A stretch of DNA of 6,167 bases from Firmicutes bacterium UBA995 (GTDB lineage: Bacteria; Bacillota; Sulfobacillia; UBA995), in NCBI GenBank assembly GCA_002291985.1, contig DBBB01000010.1, positions 1 to 6,167 on the forward strand, read 5' to 3'. This document shows positions 1 through 6,164 of this stretch, piece by piece. Positions within the stretch are counted from its first letter, which is position 1; each line of letters starts with the position of its first letter. The notes beneath the pieces are model-generated. The model had not been told where the DNA came from. It did not search any database and saw only the letters and a list, made by a program, of their open reading frames with translations. The position numbers and the translations under genes are program-made.

Positions 1-2247
1 ACCAGCAACCGCGACGCCTTTGGCGTGCCCCACGTCCACGCTGCGCGCCGGGAAGACGCCGTCTTCGTTCAGGGTTATCTCCACGCTCAAGATCGGCTGT
101 TCCAGATGGACCTGAGCCGCCGAGCGGCCGGCGGTCGCCTGGCCGAGATCTTCGGCGCCGACTTCGTGGACGCCGACCGCTTCCTCCGCGCGGTGGGCAT
201 GCTGCGAGCCGCCCGCGAGACGGAGGCGGCGCTGTCTCCCGAACACCGGAGCGTCCTCGAGGCCTATGCCGCCGGCGTCAACGCCTTCATTGCCGGGGCC
301 CGTGGGCGTTTGCCCCTGGAGTTCACCCTGCTCGGCTACTCGCCTGACCCCTGGCGACCCGTCGATTCGCTGGCCATCGGCAAGTACATGGCATGGGATC
401 TGGGCCGCAACATGTCCACGGAGGTCTTCTTCTGGCGGCTTGCCCAGCGGGTGGGCCCGGAAAAGGCCGCCACCCTGTTCCCGAACTACCCCGAGGATGG
501 ACCCGTCATCGTCGCCCGCTTGCGGGACCTCCCCGTTCACGCGGAGCTGGCCGCGGGACTGGCCCGGCTGCAGGAGACGATCGCGAAAGCTTCGCTTGCC
601 GGCGCCGACCGATCCCTGGGCTCCAACAACTGGGTTGTGGCCGGGGCCAAAACCGCCTCCGGCCTGCCAATACTGGCCAACGACATGCACCTGGGCATCG
701 GGGCGCCCGGCATCTGGTACCAGAACCACCTGGCGGTTGCGGGCCGCTTCGAGGTCACCGGCGTCATCTTCCCCGGCGTGCCCGGAGTGATCGTTGGCCA
801 TAACGGGCACATCGCCTGGGGGGTGACGAACGTCGGCGCCGACGTCCAGGATCTGTACCTGGAACGGCGAGACCCCGACGACCCGGCGCGCTTTGAATAC
901 GAGGGAGAGTGGTACCGGGCGGCGGTCGAACGGCACGAGATCAAGGTGAAGGGTCAGGCGGATCCGGTGCCCTTTGACGTCTATCTCACCCGCCACGGGC
1001 CGCTGATCAGCGAAGTGATAGCCGGTCTGGATGTCCCGGCCAGCCTGCGCTGGACGGCCCTGGGGCCCACGGGCGAGCTGGCAGCGGTGCTGGCCCTCGC
1101 CGACGCCCGGGACTGGGACGACTTCCGCCGGGCGCTCGAGACCTTCCTGGCCCCGGCCCAGAATTTCGTATATGCCGATCGGGCAGGCAACATCGGCTAC
1201 CGGGCCAACGGCCTCTTCCCCATCCGCCGGGCCGGCGACGGCCTGATGCCGGTGCCCGGCTGGGATGATCGGCACGAGTGGGTGGGTTTCGTCCCGATGG
1301 ATGAGGTCCCCCAGCTATATAACCCCGCGGAGGGCTTCATCGTCACCGCGAACCACCGGGTGGCCGGGCCGGACTACCCGCACTTCCTGTCCCACCAGTG
1401 GGCGCCCCCTTACCGGGCCCAGGCCATCATCAAAGCCCTGGAGGACAAGCAGGACTTGACCCTCGAAGACATGATCCCCATACAGAACAGCGCGGTCAAC
1501 CTGCAGGCGCATCGCCTGGGACCGATCCTCCTGCGAGAGCTTGCCGGGGCAGACCTGAGCGACACGGAGCGAGCGGCACGGGAGCAACTCGCGCGCTGGC
1601 TGCAAGATCCACGGGACGACCCCGCAGAGGCCGGGCCGGCTATCTTCCACTCCCTCTATGTCAACATGTTGGAGGCAGCCTTCCTCGACGAGCTGGGTGA
1701 GGACTTGTATGCTTCATTTGTACGACACGGGGATGCGATCAATATCTTTGACCGCATGCTCGGCGAAGGCAGTTCCCGGTGGTTCGGGACCACCGGCAAG
1801 TTGGTACGGGCCGGTTTCGCGACTACGGTGAGCAACCTGGTGGCGGCCATGGGGAACGATCCCGCCCACTGGGAGTGGGGGCATATCCATACCGTCAGCT
1901 TCGAGCATCCGCTGGGTGGCCAGCGGCCGCTGCACCTGATCTTCAACCGCGGTCCGTTCCCCCAGGGCGGCAGCCATGTCACCCCCGTGGCCACGGCCTT
2001 CAGCCCGGTCAGCCCGTTCCGCGTCACGTCCGCCGCCCCGTGGCGGTTCCTGGTAGACCTGGCGGACCTGCGAGGGCTGGACGTGGCGGCCATCGGCGTG
2101 TCCGGGCACCCGCTCAGCCCGCACTACGACGACCAGATGGAACTCTGGCTCAAAGGCGCGTACAAGCCCCTGCTGTATGGAGATCAGGTGAGGGAACGCG
2201 CGGTCGCCACCACCGTGTTCCGACCCCGTCAGGTCACGGAGGAGTAG
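1..2247 (+). CDS. Penicillin acylase family protein (N-terminal nucleophile hydrolase), 5' partial
   Basis: This enzyme family cleaves an amide bond in beta-lactams, acyl-homoserine lactones or related N-acyl compounds; the substrate cannot be told here. The frame is open from base 1, and the first residues (RDAFGVPHV) match the family's early conserved stretch, so the true start and any signal peptide lie upstream; GTG at 25 is internal. An alpha-chain stretch (DRLFQMDLSRRAAGGRLAE) is followed by the self-cleavage site G|SNNW, with the nucleophile Ser codon at 622-624. Counting that Ser as beta 1, I see His23 (NDMHLG), the GHN..IAWGVTN oxyanion region near 60-70, Asn244 (TANHRV, codon 1351) and Arg265 (YRAQ, codon 1414), close to the known Asn241 and Arg263 of penicillin G acylase. 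His23 rather than Gln resembles cephalosporin and AHL acylases. The C-terminus (SGHPLSPHYDDQMELW) is complete. Such proteins are normally exported and self-processed. It is convergent with the next gene and not co-transcribed with it. Confidence 0.95.
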   Translation, partial: TSNRDAFGVPHVHAARREDAVFVQGYLHAQDRLFQMDLSRRAAGGRLAEIFGADFVDADRFLRAVGMLRAARETEAALSPEHRSVLEAYAAGVNAFIAGARGRLPLEFTLLGYSPDPWRPVDSLAIGKYMAWDLGRNMSTEVFFWRLAQRVGPEKAATLFPNYPEDGPVIVARLRDLPVHAELAAGLARLQETIAKASLAGADRSLGSNNWVVAGAKTASGLPILANDMHLGIGAPGIWYQNHLAVAGRFEVTGVIFPGVPGVIVGHNGHIAWGVTNVGADVQDLYLERRDPDDPARFEYEGEWYRAAVERHEIKVKGQADPVPFDVYLTRHGPLISEVIAGLDVPASLRWTALGPTGELAAVLALADARDWDDFRRALETFLAPAQNFVYADRAGNIGYRANGLFPIRRAGDGLMPVPGWDDRHEWVGFVPMDEVPQLYNPAEGFIVTANHRVAGPDYPHFLSHQWAPPYRAQAIIKALEDKQDLTLEDMIPIQNSAVNLQAHRLGPILLRELAGADLSDTERAAREQLARWLQDPRDDPAEAGPAIFHSLYVNMLEAAFLDELGEDLYASFVRHGDAINIFDRMLGEGSSRWFGTTGKLVRAGFATTVSNLVAAMGNDPAHWEWGHIHTVSFEHPLGGQRPLHLIFNRGPFPQGGSHVTPVATAFSPVSPFRVTSAAPWRFLVDLADLRGLDVAAIGVSGHPLSPHYDDQMELWLKGAYKPLLYGDQVRERAVATTVFRPRQVTEE

Positions 2248-2258
2248 TCCGGGTCGGG

Positions 2259-4115
2259 TCAAACGTAGCTGCTTGCCTGGCGCGTGAACATGGTGTGGTA
2301 GAGCCCTCTCATTGCCATCAACTCATCGTGCGTGCCTTCCTCAACTATTCGGCCGCCATCAAGGACGACAATTCGATCTGAAGCGCGCGCCAACGACAGA
2401 CGATGGCTCACGACGAGGGCCATTTTCCCCTGGGCCATGGTACGGAGGACCTCAAACACTTTGTGCTCGCTTTGCGGGTCTATGGCCGCCGTAGGTTCAT
2501 CTAGCACCACGAGTTCGGCCTTGGGCTGGCGGAGGAGCGCACGGGCGATGGCGAATCGTTGCCACTGTCCACCCGACAGATCCGTCCCCCCTTCGAGCAT
2601 CGTGCCCAGCGGTGTGTCCAATCCATGCGGAAGTTCCTCGATGGTCTTCTCCAGGCCGACTTCCCGCGCTACCCCGAGCAGCGCTCCATCGTCATCAAGC
2701 TGCGAGAGATCGCCAAACCCGATGTTCTCGCGAGCGGTCACAGGAAAGCGAGAATAGTCCTGGACCACCACCGCTATGCGCTCGCGGAGTTCGTGAATGT
2801 CGAGGCTCCGCAAGTTGCGCCCATCCCAGGTGATGTCCCCTGCATCGGGGTCATAGAGGCGGCAGAGCAGCTTGGTAAGCGTGGTCTTGCCGGCGCCGTT
2901 CTCACCCACGAGCACTACTATTTCCCCGGGTTTAACCTTCAGGTCGATTCCGTCGAGAGCGGGCCTGTCGCCGCCTGGATAGCTAAAGCGCACCCGTGAG
3001 AACTGTATGCCGGATCCCAGGGGACCTGGGCTGACGGTTACGCCGGGCACCGAGGACAGCTGGGAGGTGAAGTCTAGCACCTGAAAGACGGGGCTGACGG
3101 AGAGCGCCGCCTGATGCACCTCAGCCCCTTCGTACACCATCAGTTGAAGGCTGCGGCGCGCCTGGAAGACAAGACCCGCGTACAGTGCCAGATCTCCTGG
3201 CGTGTAGTGGCCACCGACCGCCCCAAACACGACGTACGCATACGGAACGAAGGCTCCAAGCGCGCCAGGTACGGAAGACCCGATGATCGTCCACGCACCC
3301 CGCGTGCGTGCAGTGCGCTGGGCCCTTAGTTTAGTTTGCAGGCGGGAATGCCAGCGATGAAGCAGCAAATCCTGTAGCCGGAAGAGCCGCACTTCTTTGG
3401 CGTAGATCTCACTCAAGACCATCCGTTCGATCAGGTTCATATGTCGTACGTTGCCGGCCTGAGCCTTCTCGACTTCATAGCTTCGGTCTTCGACTTGCCC
3501 ATGGAGCACTACACTCGGCAAGGCCGTCAGGAAGAGTACGAGCGGCACCCACCATGCTATCCCGGCAGTCAGCGCGAGCGCGGGCACAAAAGCGAACAGA
3601 CCTACCGTGACCCGCCCCATGCTAGTGGCAAGACTCCACAATTTGCCCGCCCCCTCGTCAGCGAGCTGGAGGGAGTTCAGGTTTTCTGGACTCTCGAAAA
3701 GAGAGAGATCCTCCACGCCGGCAACCGCAATCAGCAAACGCCGGCGGGCTTCTCCGGTGGTCCGATCGCGAAGGTTATCTATCGCCAAAGCGCGCAGTGA
3801 CTCGACGGCGTCGAGGACGAAGATGAGGGCCACGAATGCCCCCATCGCCCACGGCAGTCTCGATGCGGCAACCTGCTCCCAAAGCCCCTGGGAACCACCT
3901 CCCGCCAGCCGGGTCACCTCGTCAATCACTACCTTGCCCACCAGCAGGAGCAGTACCGGTCCTGCTCCGTAGAACAGGTTCAGGGGAACGAGGGTCAGAA
4001 TCTCCTGGGGGGCGGCTTGCCAAACCAACCTCAGCGCACGCTTCACTCCGTCTGCCGTCCCTATGGTCTGCCTCCGTCGCTTGAGAGAGTAGCAATCATG
4101 ATGATTCCTGGCCAC
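2259..4115 (-). CDS. ABC transporter, fused permease and ATP-binding protein (exporter type)
   Basis: A half-transporter of 618 residues that would dimerise in the inner membrane and export an unknown substrate. The N-terminal half (about 25-345) has hydrophobic segments near 40-65, 88-112, 170-205 and 275-315. The ATPase half carries Walker A GENGAGKTT (404-412), Q-loop Gln452 in VVQDYSRFP, signature LSGGQ (513-517), Walker B ELVVLDE with Glu540, and H-loop His571; all key residues are present. The ARENIGFGD stretch after the Q-loop is typical of exporters found near peptide or bacteriocin genes, but no such gene is visible here. The start is uncertain. GTG at 4115 gives the longest form, yet it abuts an inverted repeat and overlaps a dead recombinase. 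Family-like sequence begins near VKRALRLVW, so GTG at 4046 (residue 24) is a credible alternative; neither has a convincing ribosome binding site. Confidence 0.93.
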   Translation of the reverse strand: MARNHHDCYSLKRRRQTIGTADGVKRALRLVWQAAPQEILTLVPLNLFYGAGPVLLLLVGKVVIDEVTRLAGGGSQGLWEQVAASRLPWAMGAFVALIFVLDAVESLRALAIDNLRDRTTGEARRRLLIAVAGVEDLSLFESPENLNSLQLADEGAGKLWSLATSMGRVTVGLFAFVPALALTAGIAWWVPLVLFLTALPSVVLHGQVEDRSYEVEKAQAGNVRHMNLIERMVLSEIYAKEVRLFRLQDLLLHRWHSRLQTKLRAQRTARTRGAWTIIGSSVPGALGAFVPYAYVVFGAVGGHYTPGDLALYAGLVFQARRSLQLMVYEGAEVHQAALSVSPVFQVLDFTSQLSSVPGVTVSPGPLGSGIQFSRVRFSYPGGDRPALDGIDLKVKPGEIVVLVGENGAGKTTLTKLLCRLYDPDAGDITWDGRNLRSLDIHELRERIAVVVQDYSRFPVTARENIGFGDLSQLDDDGALLGVAREVGLEKTIEELPHGLDTPLGTMLEGGTDLSGGQWQRFAIARALLRQPKAELVVLDEPTAAIDPQSEHKVFEVLRTMAQGKMALVVSHRLSLARASDRIVVLDGGRIVEEGTHDELMAMRGLYHTMFTRQASSYV

Positions 4116-4131
4116 CCGCCGTCCACGGCGG
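4116..4131. repeat. Inverted repeat abutting the longest ABC start
   Basis: A perfect 7-base inverted repeat, CCGCCGT and ACGGCGG around a two-base centre. It lies directly upstream of the GTG at 4115 and inside the 3' end of the recombinase remnant. It could fold into a short GC hairpin covering the place where a ribosome would bind, or be an operator; it may also be chance in GC-rich DNA. It weakens the case for the 4115 start. Confidence 0.35.
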
Positions 4132-4344
4132 TCAGGGCGGCCGCAATGTATTCCACCCCGAAGCGGGCCAGCCGGTTGAGCGGTCGCGGGCGTCGCCTGC
4201 TCAGGCTCGACCCGATTTCACCGACCACCTCGCTCTGCTCATAGCCCTTGCCGGCTGCGAACGCCCGTAGCCGTTCTCTGACTGCCCGACCAGGTCCTCC
4301 TTCTGGTCCGAAGATTCAAACCGGGCGTAAAGCACCGTACGCAT
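4118..4344 (-). pseudogene. tnpA: Remnant of IS607-family serine recombinase (TnpA)
   Basis: Conceptual translation from ATG at 4344 gives MRTVLYARFESSDQKEDLVGQ, matching the catalytic-domain start of IS607-type transposases (usually YARVSSSDQKxDLxRQ). Inserting one base near 4281 restores the rest: VRERLRAFAAGKGYE, then VVGEIGSSLSRRRPRPL, then RLARFGVEYIAAAL, the order seen in this family. Three further lesions are visible. The position of the catalytic serine (first Ser after YAR-V) is Glu. About 18 residues normally lying between RPRLL and DRLARFG are missing. The homology stops near 4118, so the C-terminal helices are gone. The helix-turn-helix normally upstream is not recognisable, and no TnpB follows, because the ABC gene begins there. 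Recognition is from motif memory; the family is fairly certain, the exact ends are not. Confidence 0.8.
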
Positions 4345-4469
4345 CGCCTCCGTAGTTGAGGGGACGCCCTCAATAACTCGTCCAAGAACCGGCCGCGACG
4401 AGGGCGAAGACCATACCGGAGCGGGAGAGCACATTGCGTTCCTTCATTCTGACGGTGTGGCGCCAGCTA
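4345..4469. other. Stretch without a recognisable gene
   Basis: This gap lies between the recombinase remnant and the permease-like fragment. Minus-strand frames give short pieces such as MKERNVLSRSGMVFALVAA, with a weakly hydrophobic end and a stop near 4360. I could not assign any of it. It may be eroded sequence of either neighbour, for example the lost N-terminal helix-turn-helix of the recombinase or the last membrane helix of a transporter. Confidence 0.4.
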
Positions 4470-4552
4470 CTACTCAACTGAGATATCCGAGGTGTTGCCG
4501 GCCTTGCCGATCACGACCGAGGCGCCAAAACCACGCCGTTTCCGCCGATCGT
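4470..4552 (-). pseudogene. Possible fragment of an ArsB/NhaD-type permease
   Basis: Reading minus from 4552 gives TIGGNGVV, and after a one-base frame change at about 4527 gives GASVVIGKAGNTSDISVE followed by a stop at 4470-4472. This resembles the conserved segment near the C-terminus of ArsB/NhaD/CitMHS-type ion transporters, GGNGTLIGASANVVxxGxAExxGHxIS, with the expected three residues between GGNG and GAS and two residues missing after GAS. Its position about 120 bases downstream of arsC on the same strand suits an arsenite or anion permease, but the match is only some 27 residues and needs a frameshift. No flanking transporter sequence is recognisable in any frame, so this is a tentative call. 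Confidence 0.3.
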
Positions 4553-4669
4553 CCGCTTGGGTGGCCGTGCTCCTGTCGCCGAAAGACCAGACTCAGCAGC
4601 CGGGGCCCCGTGCTGTGCCATGATATCACGAAAAGCCATAATGCGGCCCCGATCTGCTACAGCGACCGG

Positions 4670-5095
4670 TTAGCCGCTGCCCGCTCCAGATGCCGGAACG
4701 CCCAATTCTGCCAGGGCGGCCTGAACCTTGGTGCGGATGAGGTCGCGGACCGCGCGGAACTCGTCAGACGGCAGATCCCTGGGATCGGGGATGGCCCAAT
4801 CCGCGCGCCGCTTGGCTCGGACCAGCGGGCAAGCGTCGCCGCAACCCATCGTGGCCACGAAATCGAACTCTACGGCCGGCAACTCATCGAGCGATTTGGA
4901 ACCGTGCACCGACAGATCGTAGCCGAATTCCCGCATGGCGGCGACTGCCTTTGGATTGATGACTCCCGAAGGCCGGGACCCGGCGCTGTACGCCTCGACC
5001 GCATCGCCGCCCAGCATCCGAGCGAACGCCTCGGCCATCTGGCTGCGGTTGGCGTTCTCGACGCACACGAACAGCATCCGCTTGACTGCATTCAT
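4670..5095 (-). CDS. arsC: Arsenate reductase, low-molecular-weight tyrosine phosphatase type
   Basis: A cytoplasmic enzyme of 141 residues, expected to reduce arsenate to arsenite using a cysteine cascade and thioredoxin-type reductant. The phosphate-binding loop C-x5-R is CVENANRS (Cys11 to Arg17), followed by QMAEAF as in the family. Further residues seen are the SAGSRPSG segment (37-44), two downstream cysteines Cys85 and Cys89 in MGCGDACP, and the general-acid Asp104 in IPDP. Cys11, 85 and 89 are the likely redox relay. The C-terminal helix (DEFRAVRDLIRTKVQAAL) is complete. ATG at 5095 overlaps the aquaporin stop as ATGA, with a purine-rich AGGGGAA a few bases upstream, so the two are probably translated together. 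The frame runs open further upstream, but that part lies over the aquaporin and is not ArsC-like. A plain protein tyrosine phosphatase is the alternative; the cysteine pair and the neighbour favour arsenate. Confidence 0.88.
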   Translation of the reverse strand: MNAVKRMLFVCVENANRSQMAEAFARMLGGDAVEAYSAGSRPSGVINPKAVAAMREFGYDLSVHGSKSLDELPAVEFDFVATMGCGDACPLVRAKRRADWAIPDPRDLPSDEFRAVRDLIRTKVQAALAELGVPASGAGSG

Positions 5096-5376
5096 ATAGT
5101 TTCCCCCGCAGGAGCCGAGCAGCAACCTGTCTCCCGCACGCACCGGCAAGCAAGAACGGCCAACACAGCGCCGGCGACGGGGGCGGTGAGGTAGAGCCAC
5201 ACCGATTCCAACTGCCAGGAGACGAGCGCCGGTCCGAGGGAGCGGGCCGGATTCATGGACGCGCCAGAGACCGGGCCGGCAAAGAGTGCCGCCACGCCGA
5301 CCACCGCGCCGATGGCGAGGCCCGCCGTGACGCCTTTCTCGCTCGCCCCGGTGGACACGCCCAGGATGACAAACAT
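5092..5376 (-). pseudogene. Aquaporin (MIP family), C-terminal half only
   Basis: A 94-residue product equal to the second half of an aquaporin or glyceroporin. It starts inside a membrane helix (MFVILGVSTG), then has EKGVTAGLAIGAVVG and the second pore loop SGASMNPARS, with NPA at 42-44 and the selectivity-filter Arg45. A last membrane helix (LYLTAPVAGAVLAVLA) follows. The first half, with its own NPA, is absent: the same frame meets a stop 12 to 10 bases upstream of the ATG, and no other frame between 5377 and 5440 looks like MIP. In arsenic operons such as that of Sinorhizobium meliloti, an aquaporin (AqpS) next to ArsC lets arsenite leave the cell; the same pairing is seen here. The tail has Cys77, 79, 85 and 86. 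It is probably a non-functional remnant, unless half-proteins assemble. The stop overlaps the arsC start. Confidence 0.8.
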
Positions 5377-5440
5377 CAGGCCAGTTCACCTGCGACCACC
5401 AGGAAGTCCATCCCGGGCAGGTGCTTGCGTTCTTGGGAAA
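5377..5440. other. Junction between the HEPN gene and the truncated aquaporin
   Basis: This 64-base gap is where the 5' half of the aquaporin gene should begin. A third minus frame runs through it, ending in PGMDFLVVAGELA with its TGA overlapping the aquaporin ATG as TGATG. I do not recognise that peptide. An AGGTGA lies 9 bases before the ATG and could act as a weak ribosome binding site. No terminator or repeat stands out. Confidence 0.4.
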
Positions 5441-5719
5441 TCACGGGGTTCTGCTCTGAATCAGGGATTCGGCCCAGCGAACGACCTGCTCGGCCAAGGA
5501 TACGGCTGCCTCGTACTCATGCTCGGTAACGGGCTCCGCCAATCCCGGATAACGAAACTCATGGGCGTATGCATTCAGAGCGACGGCCTGTTGGGCGTGA
5601 AAGCACAGGTCTTCGTACAGCCCTCCGGCAGGCAAGGGCGCTTTGGCAAGGGCCAAGTCGGCCTTGGCCCGGGTAAGCCAGTCGCCGGGGGAACCTGGGA
5701 TGGAACTAGTCCGGCGCAA
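5441..5719 (-). CDS. HEPN domain protein with an internal deletion (toxin-type partner of MNT)
   Basis: A 92-residue HEPN-family product, against about 130-140 usual for this group. HEPN proteins paired with MNT nucleotidyltransferases often act as RNase toxins. The N-terminal helix (GDWLTRAKADLALAKAP, 12-28) and LYEDLCFHAQQA (34-45) are typical. The next residues should be the AEKALKA helix and the region up to a Thr-His-Asp motif; instead the frame passes directly to VALNAYAHEFRYPG (46-59), which belongs near the C-terminus. Some 40-50 residues are therefore missing at about 5585, in frame. The last helix (EHEYEAAVSLAEQVVRWAESL) is normal. TTG at 5719 is chosen because AAAGGAGG lies 6 bases upstream; a longer frame to 5794 only adds sequence overlapping MNT that is unlike HEPN. 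It overlaps the MNT gene by 14 bases, so translation is likely coupled. The toxin activity is probably lost. Confidence 0.8.
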   Translation of the reverse strand: MRRTSSIPGSPGDWLTRAKADLALAKAPLPAGGLYEDLCFHAQQAVALNAYAHEFRYPGLAEPVTEHEYEAAVSLAEQVVRWAESLIQSRTP

Positions 5720-6041
5720 TGTAAACCTCCTTTCCCTCCCGCAGGGCCGGGTACAGAACAAGCGATGGCTCGTCGCCGAAGTCGCGCACGTCACTTTCGG
5801 TCACAACCACGATGTCCTTCCCGACGCCTACGGCGGGAAGTTGCTGGTAGAGGGTTTGCGCTGTTTTCCGCCGATGGGTTCCGTCCGGCATGATCACCAG
5901 GAGGTCAAGGTCGCTGTTCGGTCCCACCTCGCCACGGGCAGCCGAGCCAAAGAGGATAATCCTCCTGGGTCGAACCGCATCGGCGATGTTGCGAACTATT
6001 TCCATGATCGTGCCTTCCGAAACAGCTTTTGTTGTTGGCAT
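5706..6041 (-). CDS. MNT-type nucleotidyltransferase (antitoxin-like partner of HEPN)
   Basis: A 111-residue minimal nucleotidyltransferase of the DNA polymerase beta superfamily. In characterised MNT-HEPN pairs the MNT protein neutralises the HEPN toxin, in some cases by transferring nucleotides to it from ATP. The signature GS-x10-D-x-D is intact: Gly32-Ser33 in LFGSAARGE and Asp44/Asp46 in SDLDLLVI. A third acidic residue is likely Asp77 in GKDIVVVT. The length is normal and no membrane segment is present. ATG at 6041 is preferred because AAAGGAGG ends 6 bases upstream, the same layout as its partner; the in-frame ATG at 6047 touches the GGAGG and would have no spacing. It is first in the visible operon MNT-HEPN, which runs on toward the aquaporin and arsC. 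No clear promoter was found between 6056 and 6128. Confidence 0.9.
   Translation of the reverse strand: MPTTKAVSEGTIMEIVRNIADAVRPRRIILFGSAARGEVGPNSDLDLLVIMPDGTHRRKTAQTLYQQLPAVGVGKDIVVVTESDVRDFGDEPSLVLYPALREGKEVYIAPD
5726..5733 (-). promoter_or_regulatory. Ribosome binding site for the HEPN gene
   Basis: AAAGGAGG on the minus strand, 6 bases before TTG at 5719 and inside the end of the MNT gene. It decides a non-ATG start that would otherwise be passed over. Confidence 0.75.
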
Positions 6042-6047
6042 CGGCAT

Positions 6048-6055
6048 CCTCCTTT
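6048..6055 (-). promoter_or_regulatory. Ribosome binding site for the MNT gene
   Basis: AAAGGAGG on the minus strand, 6 bases before ATG at 6041 and directly touching ATG at 6047. The spacing favours the second ATG. The site is identical in sequence and spacing to that of the partner HEPN gene. Confidence 0.75.
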
Positions 6056-6128
6056 GCTGAACATCCCGTAACCATGGACGGCAAGTAGCGGTCGCGCCGG
6101 TCTTGCTCCGCTCGATGCTTGTTGGATG

Positions 6129-6164
6129 TGAAGAAGAAAGCTCCAGGACGCGACGCCTGAAGCT
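6129..6164 (-). terminator. Probable intrinsic terminator of an off-window minus-strand gene
   Basis: On the minus strand AGCTTCAGGCG pairs with CGTCCTGGAGCT across a three-base loop, with one mismatch and one bulge, and is followed by TTTCTTCTTC. The T-run is interrupted by C, so it is not perfect. Its place upstream of the MNT gene would separate that operon from a gene to the right of the window. Confidence 0.45.

Noticed and set aside
1714..2262. Minus-strand open frame of 182 codons under the acylase
   Set aside because: Antisense shadow of a well-conserved gene, with no domain and a low-complexity Arg/Gly composition.
4201..4434. 77-codon minus-strand frame as an intact small gene
   Set aside because: Only the MRTVLYARF to GQ portion is real family sequence; the rest is out of frame with the recombinase, so it is part of a pseudogene.
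4457..5194. Plus-strand open frame of 245 codons
   Set aside because: It lies mostly antisense to arsC, has no recognisable domain and reflects GC-rich codon periodicity.
5096..5389. Upstream extension of the arsC frame to give a 239-residue protein
   Set aside because: The added 98 residues are an Arg/Gly-rich shadow of the aquaporin frame; the ArsC family begins at the ATG at 5095, which has its own purine-rich site.
5720..5794. N-terminal extension of HEPN to the ATG at 5794
   Set aside because: The extra 25 residues overlap the MNT gene and look nothing like HEPN; the TTG at 5719 has a strong ribosome binding site at ideal spacing.
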